Shown piece by piece: positions 24,302 through 31,626 of a DNA stretch of 32,862 nucleotides. This stretch comes from Pseudopelagicola sp. (GTDB lineage: Bacteria; Pseudomonadota; Alphaproteobacteria; Rhodobacterales; Rhodobacteraceae): NCBI GenBank assembly GCA_026195905.1, contig JAPHRE010000075.1, positions 1 to 32,862 on the forward strand, read 5' to 3'. The translations under genes and the position numbers were made by a program. Under the pieces are notes generated by a model that did not search any database, was not told the DNA's origin, and saw only the letters and a list, made by a program, of their open reading frames with translations. Position 1 is the stretch's first letter, and each line of letters starts with the position of its first letter.

Positions 24302-25737
24302 CAGTTGGACCTTCCGTTAAATACGGTGTCTTTATACACGCGATCTGCGTTTGTGGTATCCTCAACCCACATACGGAAATCGGTGCGTTCGGAATGCGCC
24401 GCATCAGAATCCGGCGGGGCAAGGACATAGATCCGCTGAAGCTTCATCTCATCCGCAGGCACGGTCACGATGTCGCCGTCGGTCCCTTCAAGCCGCACCT
24501 CAAGCGCATCCGCACCGGTCACACTGATCTTGAACGGACGATCATCGCCATGTTTGTTGCGTAGCCGCACCTCATAGGTGTTGCGGATCGTGCCATCGGA
24601 CAGGGTCACGAAGGTCGGATTGCGCACCGGGGCAACCGTCAGATCAATATCCGAGCGCATGAACAGCGCCACGACAAGCCCAATCCCCACCAGCGACCAA
24701 AGGGTCGTGTAAAGAATGGTGCGCGGACGCAGAATATGCTTCCAGATGTTCTTGGGTGCATTGCCGGACCGCTCCGAGGCCTCATCCGAAAGCGCCATAT
24801 AGTCAATAAGACCACGCGGCTTGCCGACCTTCTCCATCATCTCGTCACAGGCATCAATGCAGAGCGCACAGGTGATGCATTCCAACTGTTGACCATCGCG
24901 GATGTCGATCCCCATCGGACAGACATTCACGCAGGCCATGCAATCAATACAATCGCCAAGCTCGGTATCATTGGTCCGTTTGCCTTTGCCGCGCGGCTCT
25001 CCGCGCCATTCACGATAGGCAACGGTGATGGTGTCTTCGTCCATCATCGCAGCCTGAATGCGCGGCCACGGGCAGGCGTAGATACAAATCTGTTCGCGCG
25101 CTATCCCACCAAAGAAAATCGTCGTGCCGGTCATCACGGCAATCGTGGTGTAGGCGATCGGGTGCGCGGTGCCCTTCACGAGATCAACCAAAAGCGTCGG
25201 CGCATCGGTGAAATAAAAGACCCACGCCCCGCCGGTCAAAGCGCCGATCACTACCCATGAAAGGTATTTCGTGATCCGTAGACGGATCTTGCGCATATCC
25301 CATTTCTTCTGACGGTGCAGACGCAGGCGCGCATTGCGGTCGCCCTCGATCCATCGCTCCACAAGGATGAACAGGTCGGTCCAGACGGTCTGCGGACAGG
25401 CATAGCCGCACCAGACACGCCCAAAGGCCGACGTAAACAAGAAAAGCCCAAGCCCGGCCATAATCAAAAGGCCCGCCACGAAATAGAATTCATGCGGCCA
25501 GATTTCGATCATGAAGAAATAAAATCGCCGGTTCGCAAGGTCAAGAAGGACCGCTTGGTCGGGAAGGCTCGGACCCCGATCCCACCGAATAAACGGGGTC
25601 AGGTAATATAGCCCAAGCATCAGCGCCATCAGATACCATTTCAGGTTCCGAAATTTACCGCTGACGCGTTTGGGGAAAACTGGCTCGCGGGCGGCATATA
25701 GGCCCGGTTCTTGGTCTGTAGTGCTCACAGGACTCAC
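24301..25737 (-). CDS. ccoG: Ferredoxin-type cbb3 assembly/Cu-reducing protein CcoG (FixG/RdxB)
   Basis: 478 residues from GTG 25737, with GTG 25728 as an alternative. It is an integral membrane protein with helices near residues 34-50, 82-103, 157-177, 195-212 and 340-360, the conserved VWCGYACPQTVW and CIYACPWPRIQ segments, and two cytoplasmic [4Fe-4S] motifs: Cys263/266/269/273 (CIDCMACVNVCP) and Cys287/290/293/297 (CITCALCIDACD). The C-terminal 110 residues form a periplasmic immunoglobulin-like domain. CcoG has been shown to reduce Cu(II) to Cu(I) for cbb3 assembly. It heads ccoGHIS and has an FNR box upstream at 25791-25804. Confidence 0.96.
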   Translation of the reverse strand: MSPVSTTDQEPGLYAAREPVFPKRVSGKFRNLKWYLMALMLGLYYLTPFIRWDRGPSLPDQAVLLDLANRRFYFFMIEIWPHEFYFVAGLLIMAGLGLFLFTSAFGRVWCGYACPQTVWTDLFILVERWIEGDRNARLRLHRQKKWDMRKIRLRITKYLSWVVIGALTGGAWVFYFTDAPTLLVDLVKGTAHPIAYTTIAVMTGTTIFFGGIAREQICIYACPWPRIQAAMMDEDTITVAYREWRGEPRGKGKRTNDTELGDCIDCMACVNVCPMGIDIRDGQQLECITCALCIDACDEMMEKVGKPRGLIDYMALSDEASERSGNAPKNIWKHILRPRTILYTTLWSLVGIGLVVALFMRSDIDLTVAPVRNPTFVTLSDGTIRNTYEVRLRNKHGDDRPFKISVTGADALEVRLEGTDGDIVTVPADEMKLQRIYVLAPPDSDAAHSERTDFRMWVEDTTNADRVYKDTVFNGRSN

Positions 25738-25790
25738 TCGCGCTTAAGATTGGCTACCTATCGTTCTGAACCCTACGCTCCGAACTGACT

Positions 25791-25804
25791 TTGATATGGG
25801 TCAA
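25791..25804 (-). promoter_or_regulatory. FNR/FnrL box upstream of ccoG
   Basis: TTGAT-ATGG-GTCAA has one departure from the consensus TTGAT-N4-ATCAA. Its centre is about 60 bp before the ccoG start codon; placed at -41.5 it predicts a start of transcription near 25756 on the minus strand, a 19-nt leader. It fits FnrL activation of ccoGHIS under low oxygen. Confidence 0.85.
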
Positions 25805-25927
25805 CATATTCACATATTAGGCATTTCAAATGCAGGTTTGTGAGAAATCCCCCTCACGAAACCGTGTTATTCCGTCGCACCGGCATGATTGCAATAATAT
25901 CCGCGGGTGATACCATATTCAGGGTAG

Positions 25928-25973
25928 GTGTCGGCTTTCCAGGAAACGCGCGAACAGGACGGAAAGCCGACAC
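25928..25973. repeat. Hairpin repeat, copy 1 (REP-like)
   Basis: Perfect 13-bp inverted arms, GTGTCGGCTTTCC (25928-25940) and GGAAAGCCGACAC (25961-25973), around a 20-nt loop containing CGCGCGAACA. A second, diverged copy lies at 26189-26230 with the same arm motif and a 20-nt loop sharing GCGCGAACA. A short minus-strand frame crosses it, but its coding potential is doubtful. Confidence 0.8.
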
Positions 25974-26082
25974 TCCTTGCCTCTCCGATAAATCGGCGGC
26001 AACCCGAAAGACTCTTCCTCATACAAGCGATGATTCCGAGCCGGTTATGGGCTGACCTTCCCAGATGCGCCGCGATGCTCCT

Positions 26083-26096
26083 TTGACCCAGATCAA
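26083..26096. promoter_or_regulatory. Orphan FNR/FnrL box in the ccoG-ccoP gap
   Basis: TTGAC-CCAG-ATCAA has one departure from the FNR consensus. It lies 346 bp upstream of the ccoG start and about 180 bp downstream of the ccoP stop, so neither flanking gene is at normal activation distance. It may serve an unannotated transcript in the gap or be a remote ccoG site. Confidence 0.6.
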
Positions 26097-26188
26097 ACTG
26101 GCCTATTTTTCCGTCCACAAAGGCGAGAAATCGCTCTCATTTACGCGCGAGACTCGGCAGAGCGGGTGCCCCTGCCGGACAAGAAAAA

Positions 26189-26230
26189 GCCGGCTTTCCG
26201 GGGAATGCGCGAACATAACGGAAAACCGGC
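26189..26230. repeat. Hairpin repeat, copy 2 (REP-like)
   Basis: Arms GCCGGCTTTCC (26189-26199) and GGAAAACCGGC (26220-26230), with one mismatch, flank a 20-nt loop GGGGAATGCGCGAACATAAC. Arm and loop align without gaps to the copy at 25928-25973, so the two are related elements, not two unrelated terminators. Confidence 0.78.
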
Positions 26231-26237
26231 GTTTGTG

Positions 26238-26259
26238 CCGGGGGCGTGGCCGCCCCCGG
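26238..26259. terminator. Hairpin downstream of ccoP
   Basis: A 9-bp stem, CCGGGGGCG (26238-26246) and CGCCCCCGG (26251-26259), with a 4-nt loop, 17 bp past the ccoP stop on the minus strand. There is no T run, but it probably ends or stabilises the ccoNOQP message. Confidence 0.6.
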
Positions 26260-26276
26260 ATATCTGTTAGGTGAGG

Positions 26277-27164
26277 TTACTCACCACCACCAAGCTGATG
26301 GACGTAGACCGCAACCGCACGAATTTGTGCTTCGGTCAGACGCCCCGCCTCAGAGGCCTCTTTCGACCACGGCGGCATAACGCCATAGCGGCTGTAGGTG
26401 ACGGTCTCTTTGAGGGCGTCGTAGTTGCCACCATAGAGCCAGATCGCATCGGTCAGGTTCGGCGCGCCTTGCATGCGGTCCCCTGTGCCGTCTTCTGCGT
26501 GACATGCGGAACATTCAGCATCGAAAATCTCCGCACCTGCCGAAACAAGCGACGCGTCATTCGGCGCTTGGCCCGAAAGGGTCATCACGTAGTTGACCAC
26601 CGAGTCGATCTCTTCCTCTGAGAGGTAATCATCCCCAAAGGCCGGCATCTCCGAGAAACGCGCATCGTCGTCGTCCTCGTTGCGGATACCGTGGCTGATC
26701 GTGGTGTGAATCGCCTCGATGTCCCCACCCCAGAGCCAGTCATTGTCGAGCAGGTTCGGATAGCCTTCCGCCCCCGCCGCACCAGACCCGTGGCACTGAG
26801 CACACCAAGTTTTGAAGACAGCAGAGCCAGCCGAAACCGCATAGCCCTGAAGTTCAGGGTCCGTGGTGATTTCCGTCAGCTCAGCAGCCTCAAGCTTGGC
26901 ATTGATCGGGCCAAGTTTTTCCTGCTGTTCGGCGATATCTTCCGCGACATTGCCGCGAGTCGAGAAGCCAAGAAGACCGGGTGTGGCCTCTTTGATTCCC
27001 GGCCATGCCGGATAGGCAATCGTATAGCCGATGGCCCAGATGATACAGACGTAGAAGATATAGACCCACCACTTCGGGAGCGGATTGTTATACTCTTCAA
27101 TGCCGTCCCAGGAATGGCCGGTCGTTTCGACCTCTTTTCCTTTTTGAACAGGTTTCTTACTCAT
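26277..27164 (-). CDS. ccoP: cbb3 oxidase subunit III, di-haem cytochrome c CcoP
   Basis: 295 residues. One N-terminal membrane helix (KWWVYIFYVCIIWAIGYTIA, about residues 31-50) follows the family segment HSWDGIEEYNNPLPKWW. Two periplasmic cytochrome c domains have the haem-binding motifs CAQCH (121-125) and CSACH (218-222) and axial Met in FSEMPAFG and VMPPW. CcoP passes electrons from soluble cytochrome c or c_y to CcoO. Its start overlaps the ccoQ stop by 4 bp (ATGA), with GGAGGCGAGG upstream. It is the last gene of ccoNOQP. Confidence 0.97.
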   Translation of the reverse strand: MSKKPVQKGKEVETTGHSWDGIEEYNNPLPKWWVYIFYVCIIWAIGYTIAYPAWPGIKEATPGLLGFSTRGNVAEDIAEQQEKLGPINAKLEAAELTEITTDPELQGYAVSAGSAVFKTWCAQCHGSGAAGAEGYPNLLDNDWLWGGDIEAIHTTISHGIRNEDDDDARFSEMPAFGDDYLSEEEIDSVVNYVMTLSGQAPNDASLVSAGAEIFDAECSACHAEDGTGDRMQGAPNLTDAIWLYGGNYDALKETVTYSRYGVMPPWSKEASEAGRLTEAQIRAVAVYVHQLGGGE

Positions 27165-27346
27165 GTCCTCGCCTCCTTATCCGTGGCGGGTTTGTCATCG
27201 TGCCGGAACGGGATGTCTGCCGTATCCTTGTATTCCTTCGAGGCGCCGGGGCGGAAAACCCAGATGATGACGCCTACGAAGAAAGCAAACAGGAATAGCA
27301 ACATCCAGCTGTCAGCGAACTGTCTTAGAAGGGAATATGTTTCCAT
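27161..27346 (-). CDS. ccoQ: cbb3 oxidase small subunit CcoQ
   Basis: 61 residues with one central membrane helix (WMLLFLFAFFVGVIIWVF) followed by the conserved RPGASKEYKDTADIPFRHDD, the hallmark of CcoQ (RPGxxxxxxDxAxIPF). TAGGAGG lies upstream of the ATG. CcoQ stabilises the interaction of CcoP with the CcoNO core and protects the oxidase from oxygen in R. sphaeroides. It overlaps ccoP by 4 bp and is 11 bp from ccoO. Confidence 0.96.
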   Translation of the reverse strand: METYSLLRQFADSWMLLFLFAFFVGVIIWVFRPGASKEYKDTADIPFRHDDKPATDKEART

Positions 27347-27357
27347 GTTCCGTCCTC

Positions 27358-28089
27358 CTAACGGCTCGCGTCGGGCGTGAAGGTCGAGAAGTCAACCAAG
27401 GTGCCGAGCATCTGAAGATAGGCGATCATCGCGTCCATCTCCGTGATTTCCGGCTGGCCGTCGAAGTTGCGCACAGTGACGCTATCTTCGCCATACCGCT
27501 CCAGCAGACCATCATAGTCGCTGTCGGGGTCGGCCTGGGCGATAAAGTCCGCCTGGGCGTTTTCGAGCATCTCGTCCGAGTAAGGCACACCGACCATAGA
27601 GTTGGTCTTGAGCACATCTTGGATGTATCTGCCGTCGATTTCCTTGTTCAGAAGGAAGCCATATTTCGGCATAACCGATTCCGGCACAACCGACTGCGGA
27701 TCACGCAGGTGGTCCACATGCCACTCACCCGAGTAACGGCCACCAACGCGGGCGAGGTCTGGCCCCGTCCGCTTGGAGCCCCACTGGAAGGGGTGGTCAT
27801 ACATGGACTCTGCAGCCAGCGAGTAGTGACCATAGCGTTCCACCTCATCGCGCATCGGGCGGATCATCTGCGAGTGGCAGACATAACAGCCTTCACGGAT
27901 ATAGATGTTGCGGCCCGCCATTTCGAGGGGCGTGTAAGGGCGCATGCCCTCCACTTCCTCAATGGTGTTTTCGAGCCAGAACAGCGGTGCAATCTGCACA
28001 ATGCCGCCTACGGTCACAACCAAAAAGCTGAAGATCAGCAGGAGGGTCGCGTTGGTCTCGAGGATTTTATGTTTATCGAGAATAGCCAT
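27358..28089 (-). CDS. ccoO: cbb3 oxidase subunit II, mono-haem cytochrome c CcoO
   Basis: 243 residues with an AAGGAGGG ribosome-binding site. One N-terminal membrane helix ([19 protein letters not shown], about residues 15-33), [18 protein letters not shown], and the haem site CYVCH (68-72) followed by SQMIRP. The later [12 protein letters not shown] supplies the axial Met. CcoO takes electrons from CcoP to the CcoN haem b centre. It lies 14 bp from the ccoN stop and 11 bp from ccoQ. Confidence 0.98.
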   Translation of the reverse strand: MAILDKHKILETNATLLLIFSFLVVTVGGIVQIAPLFWLENTIEEVEGMRPYTPLEMAGRNIYIREGCYVCHSQMIRPMRDEVERYGHYSLAAESMYDHPFQWGSKRTGPDLARVGGRYSGEWHVDHLRDPQSVVPESVMPKYGFLLNKEIDGRYIQDVLKTNSMVGVPYSDEMLENAQADFIAQADPDSDYDGLLERYGEDSVTVRNFDGQPEITEMDAMIAYLQMLGTLVDFSTFTPDASR

Positions 28090-28103
28090 TGCTCCGGCCC
28101 TCC

Positions 28104-29702
28104 TTATTCAGCCGGGACTGCGGTCACGAGCGGCTCTTTGGCCGGCGCTTTCCGAACAGTCATCCAGAGATTGTAGCTCATGATGAGGCCACCAAGCAGG
28201 AACAGAAGCCCACCAGTTGCACGCACCACATACATCGGGAATTTCGCGGCCACGGTGTCAGCGAATGCGTTCACGAGGAAGCCATTGGCATCCACTTCGC
28301 GCCACATCAGGCCTTCCATGATACCCGTAACCCACATCGACGCGGCGTAAAGCACGATACCGATCGTGGCGAGCCAGAAGTGCCAGGACACAAGGCTGAG
28401 CGAATAGAGGCGCTCACGCTTCCAAAGCACCGGAACCAGATAGTAGAGAGCACCGAAGGTGATCATACCGTTCCAGCCAAGCGCACCAGAGTGCACGTGC
28501 CCGATGGTCCAGTCCGTGTAATGCGACAGCGAGTTCACCGCGCGGATCGACATCATCGGACCTTCGAAGGTCGACATGCCGTAGAAACCAACCGAGATAA
28601 CCATCATACGGATGATCGGGTCGGTGCGCAGCTTGTCCCATGCGCCCGAAAGGGTCATGAGGCCGTTGATCATACCGCCCCAGGACGGCATCCAGAGCAC
28701 GATCGAGAACACCATACCGAGGGTCGAGGCCCAATCCGGCAGCGCGGTGTAGTGCAGGTGGTGCGGGCCAGCCCAGATATAGATGAAGATCAGCGCCCAG
28801 AAGTGGATGATCGACAGCTTATAGGAAAAGACCGGACGTTCCGCCTGTTTCGGGATGAAATAATACATCATGCCGAGGAAGCCTGCGGTGAGGAAGAAGC
28901 CAACGGCGTTGTGGCCATACCACCACTGCGTCATGGCGTCCTGAACACCCGAGAAGACCTGAACCGATTTGGACCCGAAGAGCGAGACCGGGATCGACAG
29001 GTTGTTGACCACGTGCAACATCGCCACGGTGACAATGAACGACAGGTAGAACCAGTTGGCCACATAGATGTGCGGCTCTTTACGTTTCATGATCGTGCCA
29101 AGGTAAACCACAAGGTAAGCGACCCATACAATGGTCAGCCACAAGTCCACATACCATTCCGGCTCGGCGTATTCCTTCGACTGGGTTGCCCCAAGAACAT
29201 AGCCGGTTGCCGCCAGAACAATGAAAAACTGGTAGCCCCAGAATACGAAACTTGCCAAGCCACCGCCCCAGAGGCGCGCGGCGCTGGTGCGCTGCACGAC
29301 ATAGAACGACGTGGTGATGAGGCCGGTGCCGCCAAAGGCGAAAATCACCGCGCTGGTGTGCAGCGGGCGAAGACGACCAAAGTTCATATATCCCTGCGCC
29401 CATTCGAAATTGAGCTGCGGGAAAGCCAACTGATAGGCAATGGTCACGCCGACCAGAAAGCCGACCACACCCCAGAAGGCCGTGAGAATAACACCCATAC
29501 GAATGAGTCCATCATTGTACTCGTTCTGAGGTGCTACATTTTTGTCACCTACTTTGCGTAGATGGTAGATAAATAGCCCACCTGCGACCACCGCCACCAA
29601 GATGGCGTGAACCAGATAGGCCAGATCGCGTGCGTAGTTTGCTGCAATCAACGCCAGAAGCGTGACCAGAGCAAGCGCGATCAGCTTGATATAATTCAAC
29701 AT
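28104..29702 (-). CDS. ccoN: cbb3 oxidase subunit I, catalytic CcoN
   Basis: 532 residues from ATG 29702 (GAAGGGA 6 bp upstream); the open frame runs further 5' without a ribosome-binding site and through the FNR box region, so those codons are not used. A haem-copper oxidase with about 12-14 membrane helices, it shows the low-spin haem ligand region [14 protein letters not shown], the CuB/high-spin site [25 protein letters not shown], and [15 protein letters not shown] with its haem ligands. It reduces O2 to water at high affinity, letting the cell respire at low oxygen. It is the first gene of ccoNOQP, with a perfect FNR box at 29794-29807. Confidence 0.98.
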   Translation of the reverse strand: MLNYIKLIALALVTLLALIAANYARDLAYLVHAILVAVVAGGLFIYHLRKVGDKNVAPQNEYNDGLIRMGVILTAFWGVVGFLVGVTIAYQLAFPQLNFEWAQGYMNFGRLRPLHTSAVIFAFGGTGLITTSFYVVQRTSAARLWGGGLASFVFWGYQFFIVLAATGYVLGATQSKEYAEPEWYVDLWLTIVWVAYLVVYLGTIMKRKEPHIYVANWFYLSFIVTVAMLHVVNNLSIPVSLFGSKSVQVFSGVQDAMTQWWYGHNAVGFFLTAGFLGMMYYFIPKQAERPVFSYKLSIIHFWALIFIYIWAGPHHLHYTALPDWASTLGMVFSIVLWMPSWGGMINGLMTLSGAWDKLRTDPIIRMMVISVGFYGMSTFEGPMMSIRAVNSLSHYTDWTIGHVHSGALGWNGMITFGALYYLVPVLWKRERLYSLSLVSWHFWLATIGIVLYAASMWVTGIMEGLMWREVDANGFLVNAFADTVAAKFPMYVVRATGGLLFLLGGLIMSYNLWMTVRKAPAKEPLVTAVPAE

Positions 29703-29793
29703 TTTGCGTCCCTTCGTCTTGCCGCCCGCGATTCTAACACGAAACGGCGGATTTAGACTGGGTTCCTTTTGGAACTCCCCCCCTTTTGGCGCA

Positions 29794-29807
29794 TTGATCT
29801 GCATCAA
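29794..29807. promoter_or_regulatory. Perfect FNR/FnrL box shared by ccoN and usp
   Basis: TTGAT-CTGC-ATCAA matches the consensus exactly. It lies almost midway between the ccoN and usp start codons (about 91 bp from each). A -41.5 placement predicts leaders of about 57 and 56 nt, so one site could activate both directions. Confidence 0.93.
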
Positions 29808-29897
29808 AGCAAGTAATTGTAAAATCGTCCCAATCATGGGGATAGGACACGGCACACGCGCTGCCGCACACGCAAACGCCATCCCACGGAGATTAAC

Positions 29898-30737
29898 ATG
29901 GCCTTCAAATCAATGCTCTCGGTCCTCACCGACCTGAGCCTCATGGACACCGTCCTGGCTCAGGGCATTGCGCTCGCCCGCGATGCAGATGCTCACTACG
30001 ACGCTCTGTGCCTTGGCGTCGATCGTAGTCAGACCGGCTATTACTACGCCGGTGCCAATGCGATGATCCTTCAAGAGACCCTGACCCGCGCCAAAACCGA
30101 AAGTCAGGAACTTGAGGAAAAGGCGATTGAAATTCTGCGCCCCTCGGGCGTGCGCTGGGGGGTCGAAACCGGCGTTGCCCAGATTGCCGACCTTGGCCGC
30201 CATGTTGCGGCTCATGCCCGGTTTTCCGATCTTGTGATCCTGCCGCGCCCCTATGGCGACAAAATCGGTGCGGAGATTGAGCCGACCATCGAGGCCGCGC
30301 TTTTCGAAGGTCAGGCACCCGTGCTCGTGGTGCCCACCGATAGAGCGCCGATGAGCACGCCCAAACATATTACCATCGGCTGGAACGAAAGCAGCGAGGC
30401 GCTGGTTGCGGTGCGCGCGGCCCTGCCCTTCCTGAAAACCGCCGATACGGTCCGCGTCGTCGTCATCGACCCGCCAACGCATGGCCCGAACCGGTCCGAT
30501 CCAGGCGGTCTGCTGTCGCAATTCCTCTCGCGCCACGGTGTGCGTGTGGAGATCGACGTGCTCTCCAAGACGTTGCCACGGGTCTCGGATGTGCTGATGC
30601 GCCACGCCAAGGATACCGAGGCCGATATGGTCGTCATGGGCGCTTATGGCCATTCGCGCTTCCGCGAAGCGATCCTCGGCGGTGCCACCCGCAACATGCT
30701 CGAACAGGCCGAGATTCCCGTCTTCATGGCGCATTGA
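29898..30737 (+). CDS. Tandem universal stress protein (UspA family)
   Basis: 279 residues, two Usp folds. The N-terminal half is less conserved; the C-terminal half (about residues 150-279) has [29 protein letters not shown], and the nucleotide-binding region [20 protein letters not shown] then [26 protein letters not shown] precedes the ATG. Such proteins protect cells during energy stress and low oxygen. In Rhodobacteraceae a usp gene beside ccoN is a conserved neighbour. It likely shares the FNR box with ccoN. A terminator follows at 30764. The exact biochemical role is unknown. Confidence 0.93.
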   Translation: MAFKSMLSVLTDLSLMDTVLAQGIALARDADAHYDALCLGVDRSQTGYYYAGANAMILQETLTRAKTESQELEEKAIEILRPSGVRWGVETGVAQIADLGRHVAAHARFSDLVILPRPYGDKIGAEIEPTIEAALFEGQAPVLVVPTDRAPMSTPKHITIGWNESSEALVAVRAALPFLKTADTVRVVVIDPPTHGPNRSDPGGLLSQFLSRHGVRVEIDVLSKTLPRVSDVLMRHAKDTEADMVVMGAYGHSRFREAILGGATRNMLEQAEIPVFMAH

Positions 30738-30763
30738 ACGCCATCGCCTCCTGCAAAACGAAC

Positions 30764-30788
30764 AAAGCCGCCCATTGGGCGGCTTTTT
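30764..30788 (+). terminator. Intrinsic terminator after usp
   Basis: A perfect 10-bp stem, AAAGCCGCCC (30764-30773) and GGGCGGCTTT (30777-30786), with a 3-nt loop and trailing Ts. It lies between usp (plus) and fnrL (minus) and may also serve fnrL. Confidence 0.9.
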
Positions 30789-30815
30789 CAATCCCGACAT
30801 TGCGCCAAGGACCAG

Positions 30816-31568
30816 TCAGGCCATAAGCCCGCCATCATTGTCATCCCCGGCTTCCTCAAGAAGCCGCCCGAGATCGGGAATGGTCACGTGGCGCTTGCCT
30901 TCAAGATGGATCACCCCGTCCCGCTTGAGCGCCGACATCTGGCGACTCACCGTCTCAAGCGTCAGCCCGAGGTAATCCGCCATCGCCTCCCGCGTCAGCG
31001 GCAGATCAAAGACCAGCGGCCCCTTGGTTCCGGCAAGTTTCAGCGTCGCATCGCGCCGGGCGATGATCGACAGGAGCGAGGCAATCTTTTCCCGCGCCGT
31101 CTTACGGCCCAGAACAAGCATCCATTCCCGTGCCGCGTCCAACTCATCAAGCGTCATCTCAAGCAGGCGCTGCGCGATATGCGGCGTTTCAAGCATCATC
31201 CGCTCAAACGGTTTTTTGCGGAAACAGCACATTACAAGCTCTGTGGTGGCAACCACATCATAGGCCGCTGCGTCGCGCCCCGGACGGCCGACAAAATCGC
31301 TCGGCAGCAGAAGGCCGACCATCTGCGTGCGCCCGTCCTCCATCGTCTGGGTCAGCGAGGCAATCCCCGACACCACCGAGCCGACGAAATCCATCTGGTC
31401 GCCGGACCAGACAACCGTCTGACCCGCCTCGAAAGTGCGGTAATATTTGACTTCCTCGAGAGCTTCGAGTTCGTCGGCTTCACATCGCGCACAAACCGCC
31501 CGATGACGAATCGGACAATCATCGCAATGCTGCGTGTGTTGGCTTAACTGGTCGTTTGGCATTTTCAT
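30816..31568 (-). CDS. fnrL: FnrL oxygen-sensing Crp/Fnr regulator
   Basis: 250 residues from ATG 31568; ATG 31562 is an alternative. The N-terminal cysteines Cys15, Cys18, Cys26 (with Cys29) and Cys114/115 are candidates for the [4Fe-4S] ligands that sense O2. A cyclic-nucleotide-binding-like beta-roll follows, then a long dimerisation helix (RLLEMTLDELDAAREWMLVLGRK region) and the helix-turn-helix TREAMADYLGLTLETVSRQM, whose Glu-x-x-Ser-Arg recognises TTGAT. When oxygen is low it activates ccoNOQP, ccoGHIS, hemN and photosynthesis genes in related species. An FNR box lies 9 bp upstream of its start, suggesting autoregulation. Confidence 0.97.
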   Translation of the reverse strand: MKMPNDQLSQHTQHCDDCPIRHRAVCARCEADELEALEEVKYYRTFEAGQTVVWSGDQMDFVGSVVSGIASLTQTMEDGRTQMVGLLLPSDFVGRPGRDAAAYDVVATTELVMCCFRKKPFERMMLETPHIAQRLLEMTLDELDAAREWMLVLGRKTAREKIASLLSIIARRDATLKLAGTKGPLVFDLPLTREAMADYLGLTLETVSRQMSALKRDGVIHLEGKRHVTIPDLGRLLEEAGDDNDGGLMA

Positions 31569-31576
31569 GTTCGCGC

Positions 31577-31590
31577 TTGATCTGGGTCAA
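31577..31590. promoter_or_regulatory. FNR/FnrL box between fnrL and hemN
   Basis: TTGAT-CTGG-GTCAA, one departure from consensus. It is 8 bp upstream of the fnrL start and 36 bp upstream of the hemN start. For hemN, -41.5 placement puts transcription start near 31625, at the start codon. For fnrL it cannot be an activating -41.5 site and more likely represses. Confidence 0.85.
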
Positions 31591-31626
31591 GGATACCCCT
31601 GCCCCAATGCTCTTAAGCGTAATCTT

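Noticed and set aside
25867-26118. Minus-strand 83-codon frame over hairpin repeat copy 1
   Set aside because: Its middle is simply the translated hairpin, similar peptide text can be read from copy 2, and the frame runs across the orphan FNR box; repeat DNA is a better explanation than a gene.
28089-29561. 490-codon plus-strand frame across ccoN
   Set aside because: It is antisense to ccoN, very rich in His, Arg and Glu, and has no recognisable domain; a shadow of the conserved membrane protein codons.
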